Part shown: positions 1-10,929 of the stretch, piece by piece
Position numbering within the stretch: the first letter of the stretch is position 1
Layout of the letters: every line of letters begins with the position of its first letter
Assembly: GCA_037447655.1 (NCBI GenBank)
Contig: JBBHKE010002980.1
Span: forward strand, 62,001 to 126,000
Reading direction: 5' to 3'
Length of the DNA: 64,000 nucleotides
Origin: Zygnema cylindricum
Taxonomy: Eukaryota > Streptophyta > Zygnematophyceae > Zygnematales > Zygnemataceae
Notes under the pieces: model-generated
Databases searched by the model: none
The model's input: the letters and a program-made list of their open reading frames with translations, nothing else
What the model was told of the DNA's origin: nothing
Position numbers and translations under genes: made by a program

Positions 1-3000
1 TGTTTGGTCTTGCTGTTAAGTTAATATTGTGTTTATTGCTCTATCCCATGTATGTTGCCAACTTGCCTATCCCGGAGTGTCCATGCCTTCCCAGTTATTT
101 TGGTTTTCTAGGGATTTCAGTTTCTTTCATGATGTTGGTTTCAGTTGTTCCTATTTAAACAGATGGTCAATAGTAACAATTTCTTATTAAAGCTTGTTCA
201 TCTATTACTGATGGTGTAAAAGGATACAGATATCCAATCTGGCAATCAAATTATCCCCTGTTCAAACCCCTTTCTCACAAAAAATCCGATGTCTACCAAA
301 CTAGGCACATAGTGGTCCATGTTGTATGGCTACCATTAATCCTCACTACCATTTGTTTACCATGGCATGAACCCTACAATATTAGATGCCAGTGAAGTTC
401 ACTCAAGTCACGAGAAAGAGGTTAAAATAACATCAAGAATATTCACAGGCAGTTAGCCAAACTAGAAACGAGAATATGCTAGACCCAGGGTTCTGAAGCC
501 ACTATTCCTTTTCCAGCTTTTAAACCATAATCGCCATATATCCTAATGGAATATTTATGTCCTGCTTTTACGATATTTATGTTTGGAGTATATTACGTGA
601 AGTCAGACACCCATTCCAATCCCATCTTTGGATTATATATTTTCGAAACAAGGAAAAGAGATAAATAAATGGAAGGGAGAAAATGCAAATACATACGAAA
701 GAGCTTTTCCGCTGCGTGCCAAAAACCTTATTATTTACAGCACAATGACTGCTAGATGCAAAATAAAGAGCACTATGCGTATATGTTGTCAAGTACCAAA
801 GTGCACTGAGTGGTAAAATTAGAGCAATCTACGTGTCACAGTTCCGACTTTCTGCAACAAATAAGCTTTGTAAGAAAGGTACCCAAATATTCATCCATTA
901 ATGTGGAAAGTATCCATACATCAATGGCAAAATTGGCCAGTAATACCTAAGTAGTTGTTCAAAAAATTAGTATAAAAACTAGTATAATTTCCTACAAATC
1001 ACACACACTTTTCTAGAGTTTCTTTGTAATGCCAATAATAGCAATCCAGTAATTACCCTGTAAGCTCTATATGTCGATTGGAGTTTAATGTAGTTTCATC
1101 CAACATGAGGGTCTCACAAAAAGGACTCCGGTAAGTCCAGCAAAAAAGAATTCATGTCAGCATTTACTTGAGTTCAATTCGTCATAAACCAAAACCTAGC
1201 AAACCCTACCAAACAATCACAGGTAAAATATTCGAACGCATCTAAGTATTTGGCGTTTTCTTGTGAAAATACGGTATATAGGTGATTATGCTTAAACCCA
1301 GCAAGGTCAAGATCTTACACATTAAGCACAGTAATCCCTCATTTTCAGAACCACAGAATGACACCACACGGCAAACTTTACGGGCAAAGAGTCAAACCCT
1401 GTCTCTTTGCACTGGGAGGTACCCAGAATGATGACACATAATGTTCAGTCAATTAGAAACTTGACAAAATAACAGCATATCCTGGATAAGGAGGAAGGAA
1501 GAGTAAGAACCTTCAAGATAACAGGACGACATTTACGCATTCAACTTTGAACATGGCCAATTACAAAGTCATTTTTCATAAGCATAGATTTGGACAAAGC
1601 AGAAGCTCAGAGTTGCAGAACCCTGTAAGACTCGCAACTTCCGAGAAACTCATGGGTCCTGGACTCATGGGTCACGGTCACCATTATATACCAGAAGAAA
1701 TGAATAATACACAGTCAAAACTTGAACCTAGGCTGTTCTCACCACTCGCCCCGTTGGTGCTTTTCTTTCCAATGCGAATAGAAAGCCGTACTGTCGTTTA
1801 GTTTCCAGCCACAAAATCTGAGAAGAATCCTCCCCTCAACCTTGCGCTTGTCAATCTTACCCATCCACCCTCACCAATGTTCACAGAGGCCTCTCAATCT
1901 CAAGAGAATTTGGGAGATTTTCAAACATTCTGTACATTTCCCATCTCCTCGCTCCCACCTGCCAGGAAGGATAGAAGAGCTCGCAAAAAGAAGAGCTCAA
2001 CAAAATCCGAAACTCAGCCAATTGATGATCTGAAGGATCTTCTTCAATGTAAAAAAATCTGAGAGATGTCCAAAGCGTGAAGATTTTTAACCAGATTGTT
2101 AACTGCGACACAACCCTCTGTCACATCAACTCGTTCATTGAGAGATACCTTGAGGGCCCCATTTCCGAGGATTTTGGAAAAATTATTGATTCTTAACAAG
2201 TGGCTTCATACAGAAACTTTCCAACTCCGGAGAATGTGTAGGTGAACTTTATAAAACTTTTCGTTCTTTATCATAGAATATCTAAGCTCCGTCCTACAAA
2301 CTCACACTTAACAGTGACCTGAAATTCTCATTTTCCTGCATTGTAAATCTCTTCACATATCTGCCCTTTTTCTCAGACCAGCTTGATCCAATTTCTCCAA
2401 CCCTTACCCTTTCAGCCAGTAACCATCCCAGGCCTAACAAGCTAAGGATCAAAACCTAATTTTAGTGTGTCTCAAAGCTTCCTTGACCCACTAGTAGTGT
2501 TAAACTAACAAAAAAAACATTGAGTCTGTTTGTTTGGAGCAAACACAATACAGCAAACTAATTGGTTCTTTACAGGTGTATAAACCTCAACACTCAAATT
2601 TAATTGAAAATCGTTTCACTGTTAAATCACATTTTACATTTTATCTTCTACCTGGGAATTTTTATATGACGTTCCAAATCAATTAGCTTTCCACATAACA
2701 ATCTGAAAAATATGTCCAAGTTTACACTGTTTTCTGTCCAGTGAGCACACCTTATATGTGACCAAATTAGACTTTCCTTCTATGGACTATTTTTGCAGTA
2801 TCCTTTTCTTTGTTTTTTTTTTGTTAGATCTGGCCAAACTGCCATACCTATTCAAAGGCGTGACCTTAGTTATACATCTTTAGACCCTCTCCTTCTTTTC
2901 CTTTAAGACACAGACCTCCACCATTGGTGGCAAAGGCCTAATTTTCTTACTTCCTGTGTTAATTATGAAATCATTCAGCAGATTAACAAAAACACCACGT

Positions 3001-3300
3001 TTCAAAGGACACCGACTTTCAGCATATTAAATGATTGCAGTGCATAAAAAGAACTGTCATATTCATAATAATCCATTGTATCAATTGCTTCATTTCCATT
3101 CCCTTCTGGCATTCACAACATTTAATCATTAACTTTTCAATTTTATCCAAGCTTAAAAATGACAGGAGATGATTGTGAAAGGATTTAAAAGCCATTGCTC
3201 CCTCTGAATTGCCAAAATTTTAGAGATTGCTTCTTCACTATGCTCAACTTTTACTGCATTCCTTCCCCCCAGCTTTACATTTTCCTTCAATCCACTATTC
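1..3300. other. No gene seen; AT-rich flank beyond the 3' end of the CCCH gene
   Basis: I find only short ORFs (about 60-85 codons) with no recognisable domain and no consistent codon pattern on either strand. No LTR, PBS or retroelement protein remnant is visible. Part of this stretch may be the 3' UTR and terminator of the minus-strand CCCH gene ending at 3620, but I could not place a convincing poly(A) signal. A distant exon of another gene cannot be excluded. Confidence 0.6.
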
Positions 3301-3619
3301 ACTTCATGTGCACAATACCTTATTCACCATCTCCATTTCTGCTCTGATTTGGCTCTATTCATGGATGATAATTCCTCTAATCTGCTCTGTCATTTCTTTT
3401 TAGCCTGTGCTCTCAGTTCTAGGTTCTTCACATCGTCTTGCAACATTTCCTTTTTATGGCCTTTTTTCGCTTTGTTTCCAGCTAGAGGCATCTCCAAGGA
3501 TTGCATTGCCCTTACCTCTCTATTCGCCTACAGCCAAAGCCGTGTGGGGCTGAAAGGCAGCATAAAAGCCACTGGTGCTCCATCTCAGGTACCTCTCACA
3601 GAAATATAGATCATTTGCC

Positions 3620-6600
3620 TCAACGAGGACCAGGCTCCCGAAGATCACTTGCTCCGTGAGCAAAGTGACAACGCTCTCCAAACGTACACGTGCCCTGAAC
3701 AAACTTATCGCAAATTTTTGTCTTAAAATTGTGTGCCCCTAAGCTGCCTGGACCACGGGACATCATAGCCCCTCCATCTCGTTGCTGCAAGAACTGCTGC
3801 AACATTTGTAAGGCAGCCTCCACCTGCTGCCCATTGCCCTCAAGCTCCACTGACCGTCGCTCGGGGTCACCCTCCACCTCTTTCACTGAAACTCGTGTGC
3901 TCGTCACCCTGCCTCCAACAACAGCCATAAACAAAGCCTTACTTCTATCAACAACAGCCATAAAACCTAAATTCTACCAGCAACAGCCATAAAACCTAGA
4001 TTCTACCAGCAACAGCCATAAGACCTCTGTAGATAAGAACAGTGATGTTGCCTCCAATAACAGCCATAAAACCTTGCTGCATCTGTCAGACAAGAATGGT
4101 GAGCTTGTCCACAGTCAAATAATGCAATATAGAGGCATTGCCTCCTTCCTGCCTCTGGGAAACAGTCATGGCAACGACCACAGTAGGACACATGAACTGA
4201 CATGTATTAAAAAAAACACATTCTTGACAGAACTCAACCTAAACAGCAGGCCAGTATAAAAAAACAATCCTATGGAAGATGTATAAAATTCCTGTAGTAG
4301 AGTAAAGGCCAGTCTGATGACTAGTCCATCGCTATCCGTTTAATGGAAGTATTAGTATTAAAGCAAAATTAGCATCAGCAATGTGAATTTAGTGCAGAAT
4401 GACGTGGCAATGCCACTCCCTTAAATTGTGTCATTAACACTTGAGATTTTGGGCCAAAAGAAAGACACGACTGATTTAGTGTTGTCAACACTAATAACGT
4501 TGGGCAACTGCCATATAATGGCCATGAGAAACTGCAGTCAGATCTTCACTCATCCCTGAGCTTTCAGTAGCAAACTACAAAGAAAAGCTTAAAAAAAATC
4601 TAGAAAAACACTCAAAAATCTCATGAAGTAACTGACCTACATCCTTTCAATAACTGTTTTGCAATTCAGACACCTTCCGTTACATCTGGCAGAAGCAAAC
4701 CACCAAACAACAACACATTTAACAGCCACAATTTAAAGTTTCAACCAAACAACGTTTTTTCACAAATATAAATTGAAGTTTCAACCAAACAACATTTTTT
4801 CACAAATATAAATTGAAGTTTCATCCAAACAATCGGCTGAAGTACCTGCTTAAGAAAGAGAGAGAAAAAATCACCTGGCTATTTGTTTGACATTCGCTCC
4901 TCCCTTTCCGATCACTGCTCCCACCAAAGCCACAGGAATGCCTACTCTATTTCCAGAAACAACTACTCCAGCTGGCCAGCTAAGAGATCGCCCTCCATTC
5001 TGAAAATCGGCCCCTCCACGAGTTCCTAAGGGAGGGCCCCAAGGTGTTGGCCTCCCTCCCATACCAATATTTCCATTGGGACTGAAACCAGAACCACCTC
5101 CTCTATCTGCCCGAAGTTCAGCTTCCCCGTGGGCAAAATGGCATTTTGCCCCAAATCGACAACCTTCAGGTGTGGTGATATGAGTACAAAGCTTAGTTTT
5201 GAAGCCAGTGGGAGCCACAGATCCAGGTTTTGAAGGCCACGGAGCCCCTCCACTACCAGAAGGAGGGCGAATGTTTCCAGGAGAAAAGGGGTTCGGATTA
5301 AAAGGGGGAGGAGTGTTAACAGGAGCCAATCCGGTAGCTGCCAAACCTCCTGGGACGTAGTGCAAGAAATGACAGCCTTCGCCATACTGGCAACCAGACA
5401 TACTGCCAAAACCAGCATCCACCATCACAGGTAAAACAGAATAATTTAATCAAAAGTATTGGTCAAAATTGATAAGTCAATTAGGTCTAACTGACCCTAA
5501 ACATATTGTTCCCAGCATCCTTCCAGCACACATAACATTTTATTAAAGATAGCGAAGTTGGAGAGCAACGACCCCTAGAAAAACTGTAGTTCAAATGTGC
5601 GAAAATAATTGGAGACACTATATCCTGTTACTTCATACTTTAGGCTTTCTAAATGGTTTTTTTGCGTAAAGTTCACGTATATTACAAAATAAAGAATCAA
5701 TGTGCAAATCGTGAAAGAAGTATTAAGGAAGGAACAAGGAGCCAATGATTTTCTCGCACTATATCATTTTGCTCCAGCAAATACTTTACAAGTTTCTGTT
5801 TCTTCCGTCAGTTGTGTAACACTCTAGCTCAATACTTGTTTTGCAAAACAAAGACAAATGAGTTCTCTACATTTAATTGCATGCCATGGATGAACATCTC
5901 AACACTGACAGAAATATGCAAGAGCCCGCGGTTACTTCACAAAATAAGTACATTGAAAGCTTTCTATTAAGCCTGCATAGCTCCTGAAATTAAGAGAGCG
6001 TTGATCATTGGTGATTGTCTACTGTTTAGCTCCTGGAAGGATCTTTTTCACAGAAGAAGATATTTCAGGACCTCAACAGTGTAAACACTAATAGGGTAAT
6101 TAAACATAGACAAACACTGGAGTTACTAGACAGTAACAAAAGTTTTGATACAGAAAGCGTACAGTTCCACAGCATTTGTACAGAAAGTATACGAAATTGT
6201 ACACTTTCTGTACAAAAGCTACGGTTACTAGCCAGTAACGCCAGTGTTTGCCTGTACAAAACTTACCTGTAATACTGCAGGGATATAAAAGTGATCACAG
6301 TTGTGGAATCACAATCACAAGTACGGTGGCATCAGCATTCATCATCAATCCGAAAAAAGTGTCCACAGTAAGAAAATCTTTGTGGCGACTTAAAAATTGT
6401 AATGGCACACTAAGTGAAACCTTGTTCAATATAAAACGTTGGTTTAGGTCAAAATTAACCCGGGAACAAAAAATCTTTGAGCACCATCAACTAAAAGATC
6501 AACAACTTATGTGCTTCACAAAGCAGGTCAATTGCAGTTCGCCTTACGAAAAGAGGATCAGCATACAAATCCAATAAAAAAAAGCGGAAAACACAATATT

Positions 6601-7444
6601 GGTTTATGTTAAGCTTGCACAGGCTTACACAAAAACAAAACACAAGAAAAAGAAAAAAACGAAATTTCAGCAAATGCCTCACCTGTAAAACTTTGTACAA
6701 GGTTTTGTCCTTTTTTCTCCACCAGCTGGACCTTGTGAGTTGCCATAATCACGTGTGTCTGCAATATAAGATCAGCAAAGATAAGAAACAAGATTGAAAT
6801 TTGGCCAAAAAAGCTTGTAATTTATACAAAAAAATCCTCGTGATTATCAGGCTTACAAAAGACTGCAGTTACATTCCTTAAGCGATTTTTTCATCATGTA
6901 AACTAGATAACCGCCTCGTCTTGTCTGCAAGTTTGGCCCACCCTTCTCTTTACATGGCCATGATTAATTTTAAACCGACCCCAATCTCAAGTCCAAATTA
7001 ACATCCGAATGGATCCTTACAAACAGAGACTCTTCAAGGTCTTCAAAACCTACTTTTCCTGCAGTAACCATGAAAAAAATCAGGTAAATGAAGTAACTCT
7101 GTAAAGGTGACAAATAAAGAGAAGATAGAAGGAAGTCATGAAAAGTGTAGATTGTGTGCTAATAATATACATATGCTCGCCATACAAGATCCCTGCATGA
7201 CCTCTTACAACAAAGCCGCTAACAATAGAAAAACGTTAGAAATGCAGAAAACAAAAGAGAAACAAAGCCCGATGATCAAAGGGAACTCTTGTCACAGAAT
7301 AAATAATCCAGTGGAGTTCCGTAAAGTCTAGAATACTGGTCCATATTGTCTACAATACTGGTCCTGCAACTGACCTTCAGCCCCTTCTATACGAGGGCGT
7401 TTGGCGGGAGTTGTGAAACTGCCGTCAGCAGCCGGAGCCGCCAT
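3620..7444 (-). CDS. KH and triple CCCH zinc-finger RNA-binding protein, 4 coding exons, 320 aa
   Basis: Exons on the minus strand are 7444-7375, 6758-6683, 5402-4875 and 3908-3620. Donors are AAG|GTCAGT, CAG|GTGAGG and CAG|GTGATT. Acceptors are GCAG|ACAC, GCAG|TATG and GCAG|GGTG. The phases join into one 320-residue frame ending in TGA. Finger 1 is C44-x8-C53-x5-C59-x3-H63, split by intron 2. Finger 2 is C121-x8-C130-x5-C136-x3-H140. A KH domain spans about 200-265, with a GKGG loop at 214-217 and intron 3 just after it. Finger 3 is C291-x7-C299-x5-C305-x3-H309, close to the C-terminus. A basic KRPR stretch at 15-18 could be a nuclear signal. A Pro/Gly-rich linker joins fingers 1 and 2. This order and length match plant KHZ1/KHZ2 and rice C3H14-type proteins, which bind RNA in development. 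The exact orthologue is not established. The ATG at 7444 is the first in frame and gives the family-typical short acidic/basic start. Introns are 616, 1280 and 966 bp. Confidence 0.9.
3918..4080. repeat. About 30-bp minisatellite in intron 3, next to the splice acceptor
   Basis: The motif AACAGCCATAA recurs five times at roughly 30-45 bp spacing, with longer shared flanks (ttctaccagcaacagccataa) in the middle copies. It lies directly upstream, in gene sense, of the exon 4 acceptor at 3909. Because the unit can be read without stops for a short way, an exon prediction could wrongly extend into it. Confidence 0.8.
4737..4832. repeat. 40-bp tandem repeat, about 2.4 copies, in intron 3
   Basis: Two nearly identical 40-bp units (about 4737-4776 and 4776-4815) differ by one base (acgttttt versus acattttt) and are followed by a partial third. 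The unit contains the AT-rich core cacaaatataaattgaag. It is probably a simple replication duplication; it sits just downstream of the exon 3 donor in gene sense. Confidence 0.85.
5587..5640 (+). mobile_element. Fragment of the same MITE family as 7676-7818, in intron 2
   Basis: The stretch from agttcaaatgtgcgaaaa to cctgttacttcatactt aligns with the left arm of the inverted-repeat element at 7676-7818, including the shared core tatatc and the flanking TTCAAA. The opposite arm is not present, so this is a half copy. Confidence 0.55.
6108..6253. mobile_element. Fully palindromic MITE-like element in intron 2
   Basis: The left arm begins gacaaacactggagttac and the right arm reads, reversed, ggcaaacactggcgttac. 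Complementarity continues inwards almost to the centre (about 70-bp arms), so the whole element can fold as one hairpin. Several copies of gtacagaaag lie inside. It has no coding capacity. A target duplication was not clear. Confidence 0.7.
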
Positions 7445-7600
7445 GGCCTCCAGGATTGCTAAAACAAATAAAGAACGAAAAAAACTTTATCTAAGCGACA
7501 CTGGACCAAGAGTATGGAGGGTTAGACTGCAAGTAAACTTGGAGGATTAAGGATGACTACCAGAACAAAGAACATAAAGGCCGGGGAAAAAGCAGCATAA
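7445..7600 (-). promoter_or_regulatory. 5' leader and proximal promoter of the CCCH gene
   Basis: The sequence upstream of the ATG contains, in gene sense, a pyrimidine-rich run ending tttgttttag before caatcctggaggccATG. This looks like a splice acceptor and suggests an intron in the 5' UTR. No convincing TATA box could be fixed. A MITE lies immediately further upstream (7676-7818). Confidence 0.35.
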
Positions 7601-7675
7601 AGCGAGTGAGAGAGATGAGGGTGTTAGAGGAGCAAGAGAAGAAAGCTGGAGAGGGGAGAGGGTTAAGTATCTTAC

Positions 7676-7818
7676 TTCAAACGTGTGAAAACAATCGGAA
7701 ACGCTATATCTTGCAACCTCGTATTATACTCTTTTCAGCCAGCAAAAACCGTATAGTACGGGTAGAGTCCGAAGTCACAGGATATAGAATTTCCAATTGT
7801 TTCCGCACGTTTTAAGTT
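7676..7818. mobile_element. MITE with about 50-bp imperfect terminal inverted repeats, upstream of the CCCH gene
   Basis: The left arm, from ttcaaacgtgtgaaaacaat, pairs with the right arm, from attgtttccgcacgtttt. Identity continues through the TATATC core towards the centre. The element is non-coding and lies in the likely promoter of the CCCH gene. A related half copy is in intron 2 (5587-5640). Confidence 0.7.
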
Positions 7819-7860
7819 TTGAACTATTGTTAAGGACGCGGTCGGCCGCGTATCTAGCTA

Positions 7861-8412
7861 CACCGTGAATCGTTATTAGACTTATGTACTCTATATCGGC
7901 GCCCCAAAATTTTGACATTGATACCCGAAATACAGTGACTGATTCTATTTTATCCGTGACGTTAATTACGGTTCTTGTGAATTAGCGTCAATGGAATTTC
8001 CGTACTTATTTCATGAATAGTGTGGTGTACGGAATGTGTTTGCTGGTACAAAACTGTACTTGATTACAAAAAATCGTACGAAAATTGTAGCTAACTTATG
8101 TCGGTTGCATAGAGAATTGCGCTTAGAATAAGCGTGGAGTCGAGTTTGCGTCAAACGCGTTCGCAAACCCAAATTAGAAATATGGATTAATTACACTGAA
8201 AGGACGCGACGTGGTACGGATTGTCAGATTTTGTACATCTACCTATTTTAATATATGTAATGACGGCGAATGTTGTATACCTAAATCAGCGTTATAGAGA
8301 AATTATAATTAAACATTTTTTTCATAATGGTATTGATACACAAATTAGAATCAGTGACACTAATTTATTATTGATACTAATAATTTTTATAGTCTAATAA
8401 CGATTCACGGTG
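7861..8412. mobile_element. 552-bp TIR DNA transposon remnant with TA target duplication
   Basis: A perfect inverted repeat of at least 20 bp (CACCGTGAATCGTTATTAGA) bounds the element at 7861 and 8412. Each end is flanked by TA (7859-7860 and 8413-8414), the duplication expected of Tc1/mariner-like or similar transposons. The sub-terminal parts are also partly inverted copies. There is no transposase frame, so it is non-autonomous. The superfamily call rests only on the TA site. Confidence 0.65.
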
Positions 8413-8421
8413 TACCATTAA

Positions 8422-8479
8422 AGGCTAGAATTGTAAAACCAAAAGTACGTAGGCTAGAATTGTAAAACCAAAAGTACGT
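8422..8479. repeat. Exact 29-bp tandem duplication beside the TIR element
   Basis: Two exact copies (8422-8450 and 8451-8479) of a unit starting aggctagaattgtaaaacc and ending agtacgt. It begins a few bases from the TIR element and could reflect repair associated with insertion or excision. Confidence 0.9.
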
Positions 8480-9576
8480 ACCAACACAAAAAGTACAAAA
8501 CAATACAAAAAACAACGCAACATAAAAAACAAAAACAAACACTAAAGCTAAACTACAAAAGCACTTAAAATTACACTATACAAAGGCTCTAGATGACAAA
8601 AAGGGTCGTCGGCCCAAAGCCTAAAACAAGTCTACACTAAAGGTCTGAGGAACAAATATCATCAATGTGCACCAGGTGGCGGGGAGGTAAATCTCGCACG
8701 CCTCGGCCATCGTTCACCACCGTGCTTTGTCAGATAAGGGTCGATGCTTGGGATCGTTGAAGGGCAACAAAGATATGATGGTGGTAAAAGGCTGACATGA
8801 GAGTAAAATGAGGGTTGCCAAGTCCTCAAGCCTCTAACAACCATAGAGCACAATCACATATGAAGTTGTCAAACGACGAGTCCAAGTTCCCAAATATCTC
8901 CAAAGCAAACAGTATGGAGTTGTCGATTGGGTCCCGATGAGCGTAGTCACGTTCTTTAGAAAGACGAAGTCGAGCCCGTACGTCAGCCGTAAGTAGTGCC
9001 ACAAGTAGGTTGTTGATGTCAGCGGCGACAACCTTATCAGTGATATGTTGTTGCACCCAAGAATGACTGCAGGTGAGGAGGGAAGAGAATGGAGGAACAA
9101 CATCTCAGGCCTCGCCTGGCAAAAGCAAACGAGTAGACAATAACAATTGCTGAAATGAGAATGATCCTTCGTCAACAGTATTGATCGCATGGGCCAAGAT
9201 AGGATTATCGTCCACCACAAACCTCAAACTAATGATAGATGCCACTAGAGCCCAACTACCAATGTAAACGGTCATTGCTATGGTCGTTGTAGGACACACA
9301 CCAAGACCCCCAAAAGAGACGGTTAAAGCAGATTGGCGACGAGGAAAGGAAAGAAGAACTTGAGGGTAGAGTGTGTGCTAAGTACAGGGGACGTTGCGCA
9401 AAACAACGAGTTAAAATAGAGAAACCCACTTAGGAATCAAGCATTTTATGAAAGTCATCGTAGTGGGAAACGTCGTCCAATAAAGAATTTGTAACAAACT
9501 GATAATCAAATTCAAGGGCGACAATTAGTATGAATAAATATTGAAATGATCTACCAGTTATGTTTGCGGTTTTGTT
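8480..9576. other. Unassigned stretch with protein-like minus-strand ORFs
   Basis: The minus-strand frame at 9056-8826 (76 codons) has a protein-like composition, with alternating hydrophobic and charged residues and the segment FALEIFGNLDSSFDNF. An overlapping frame runs 9220-8834. I recognise no domain, and the frame does not continue on either side. It may be a decayed element or an old exon. The left end of element D (5' LTR and gag start) should lie here, but I could not find it. Confidence 0.3.
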
Positions 9577-9990
9577 TGGTGAACTAGTTACTGTAGCAAG
9601 TGCACAAACTAGGAGACATAAAGTAGATACTCTAATGATAAAGCAGCCTAACGAGCATAAAAACATAGTAAAAAGGCTGCAAGATCTAGGAGAAAGGAAT
9701 TAGAACCGAAATGACGCAGTAGGTATGATTCCAGTTAGGGAGAATACAATTGAGTTTAGTAGAGGAAGTCTTAGCCTGAAGGCATTAGCAGTTATGATGA
9801 TCAAAAAGGGAGAAATATCTACAAGAACTTTGGAGGAAGAAGAGGAGGTGGAAGAATTGGCAGATATGGGAGAAGAACTTGAAAAGGTGGAGTATGCCCC
9901 TTCAGTAAGAAGCCGGGGATTATATGGTAGACAGTACCAAGTTCGCAGTATAAAAAAATAAAAATGGGCAAAGGAACTCAAGTGAAGGAG
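9577..9990 (+). pseudogene. Element D gag remnant
   Basis: Translation from 9577 gives a copia Gag C-terminal half that matches the A' Gag at 21590-22100: an RRHKVDTLMIK-like segment, then RLQDLGE and VGMIPVRENTIEFSRGSL. Stops and a frameshift occur near 9700. A zinc knuckle is expected after about 9890 but is disrupted (only YMVDS-like traces). The solo LTR at 9999 follows. Confidence 0.7.
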
Positions 9991-9998
9991 GAAAGAAG

Positions 9999-10921
9999 TG
10001 TTGAAAAAAAAACGAAAAGGTAATTCATATCCTATTTATTATTCACACGGCAGACACAGGGAAGAAGCCACAGGAGGAAGCCATGGTTGTCCATGCCAGC
10101 CAGAGCTAAAAAAAAGAGAGAGATAGAATGAATCACACCAAAAAGGGTGACCCAGTCGTGTTTTGATCTTGGGTCCTACAGAAGCACAAATAGACAAACG
10201 ACTTATTCGTTAAGTCATAGAAGAGCTTTTTCGGATTTAAGGTTTGATTACTGGCTAAACTGTCCGCGGGGTTATGAAATGACATTTGACATAGAACAGG
10301 CGAAGGAAGACAGCCGCACAAAAAATTTCGCTCGTCGTCTAAATCGGATGTATGACATTTCAAGAGCGTACGGCTCACGTGACGGCCGACGGACCGGAAT
10401 GGCTTTTTTGGCGACTTACACCAAAACAACCACAAAGTGACGTATGGCAAGTTGCCTAAGGTTAGCGAAAGAGGACATGACAAATCCATGGTGTCGGACA
10501 TAGATTTTACGCCATCTTTAGGGATGTCGTAAAACTCTCGTACAGTTTCTATGGCGGCTAGTAAATTTTGTACATATTTCGCAATAATTTATAGTCTTCC
10601 AATTGGTTAACGGTTTAGTGAGCACACTCTGGGTGTAGGTAGTTTAGACTTAGAGTTTTTTGGAAGCCCTCTCTCCCAAAGGCCATTTGTATAAATCCGT
10701 TCTTTTTGAACAACCATAACTAATTGATTAGGAGAGCAAATTTGGAGATTCTTTTTGCGTCCAACTCATGGGAGTCTTCTCCTCACAGATGTGAGGCTGG
10801 TCAACGTTTTTACTTTCTTGGGTGGCAGATATTCCTTGATGAACCATATTGGGTCTGGGTTATCCTATAGGCTTTTTTTGAGCTGTTAATTATGTAGGAC
10901 TATGGAGTCCACATAATTTCA
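9999..10921 (+). repeat. Solo LTR (A'-type) inserted in element D, TSD agaag
   Basis: It begins TGTTGAAAAAAAAACG and ends ATAATTTCA, with a 5-bp target duplication agaag at 9994-9998 and 10922-10926. The 3' 250 bp align with the end of the A1 LTR, including ccctctctccc, gagagcaaattt, ggagattctttttgc and the closing ggactatggagtc block. One LTR with an intact target duplication implies LTR-LTR recombination of a once complete element. Confidence 0.85.
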
Positions 10922-10929
10922 AGAAGACA

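Noticed and set aside
1547-2111. Small ORFs in the first 3.3 kb (for example 1547-1801 and 2111-1881)
   Set aside because: Short, with no homology I can recognise, no conserved composition, and overlapping on both strands.
3729-3992. 87-codon plus-strand ORF over exon 4 of the CCCH gene
   Set aside because: It is a shadow of the minus-strand exon; its Cys/Pro-rich text is the complement of the Gln/Gly-rich coding strand.
8826-9220. Minus-strand frames as a real host gene
   Set aside because: The composition is protein-like, but the frames are short, overlap each other and have no recognisable motif or splice context, so I list the stretch as unassigned.
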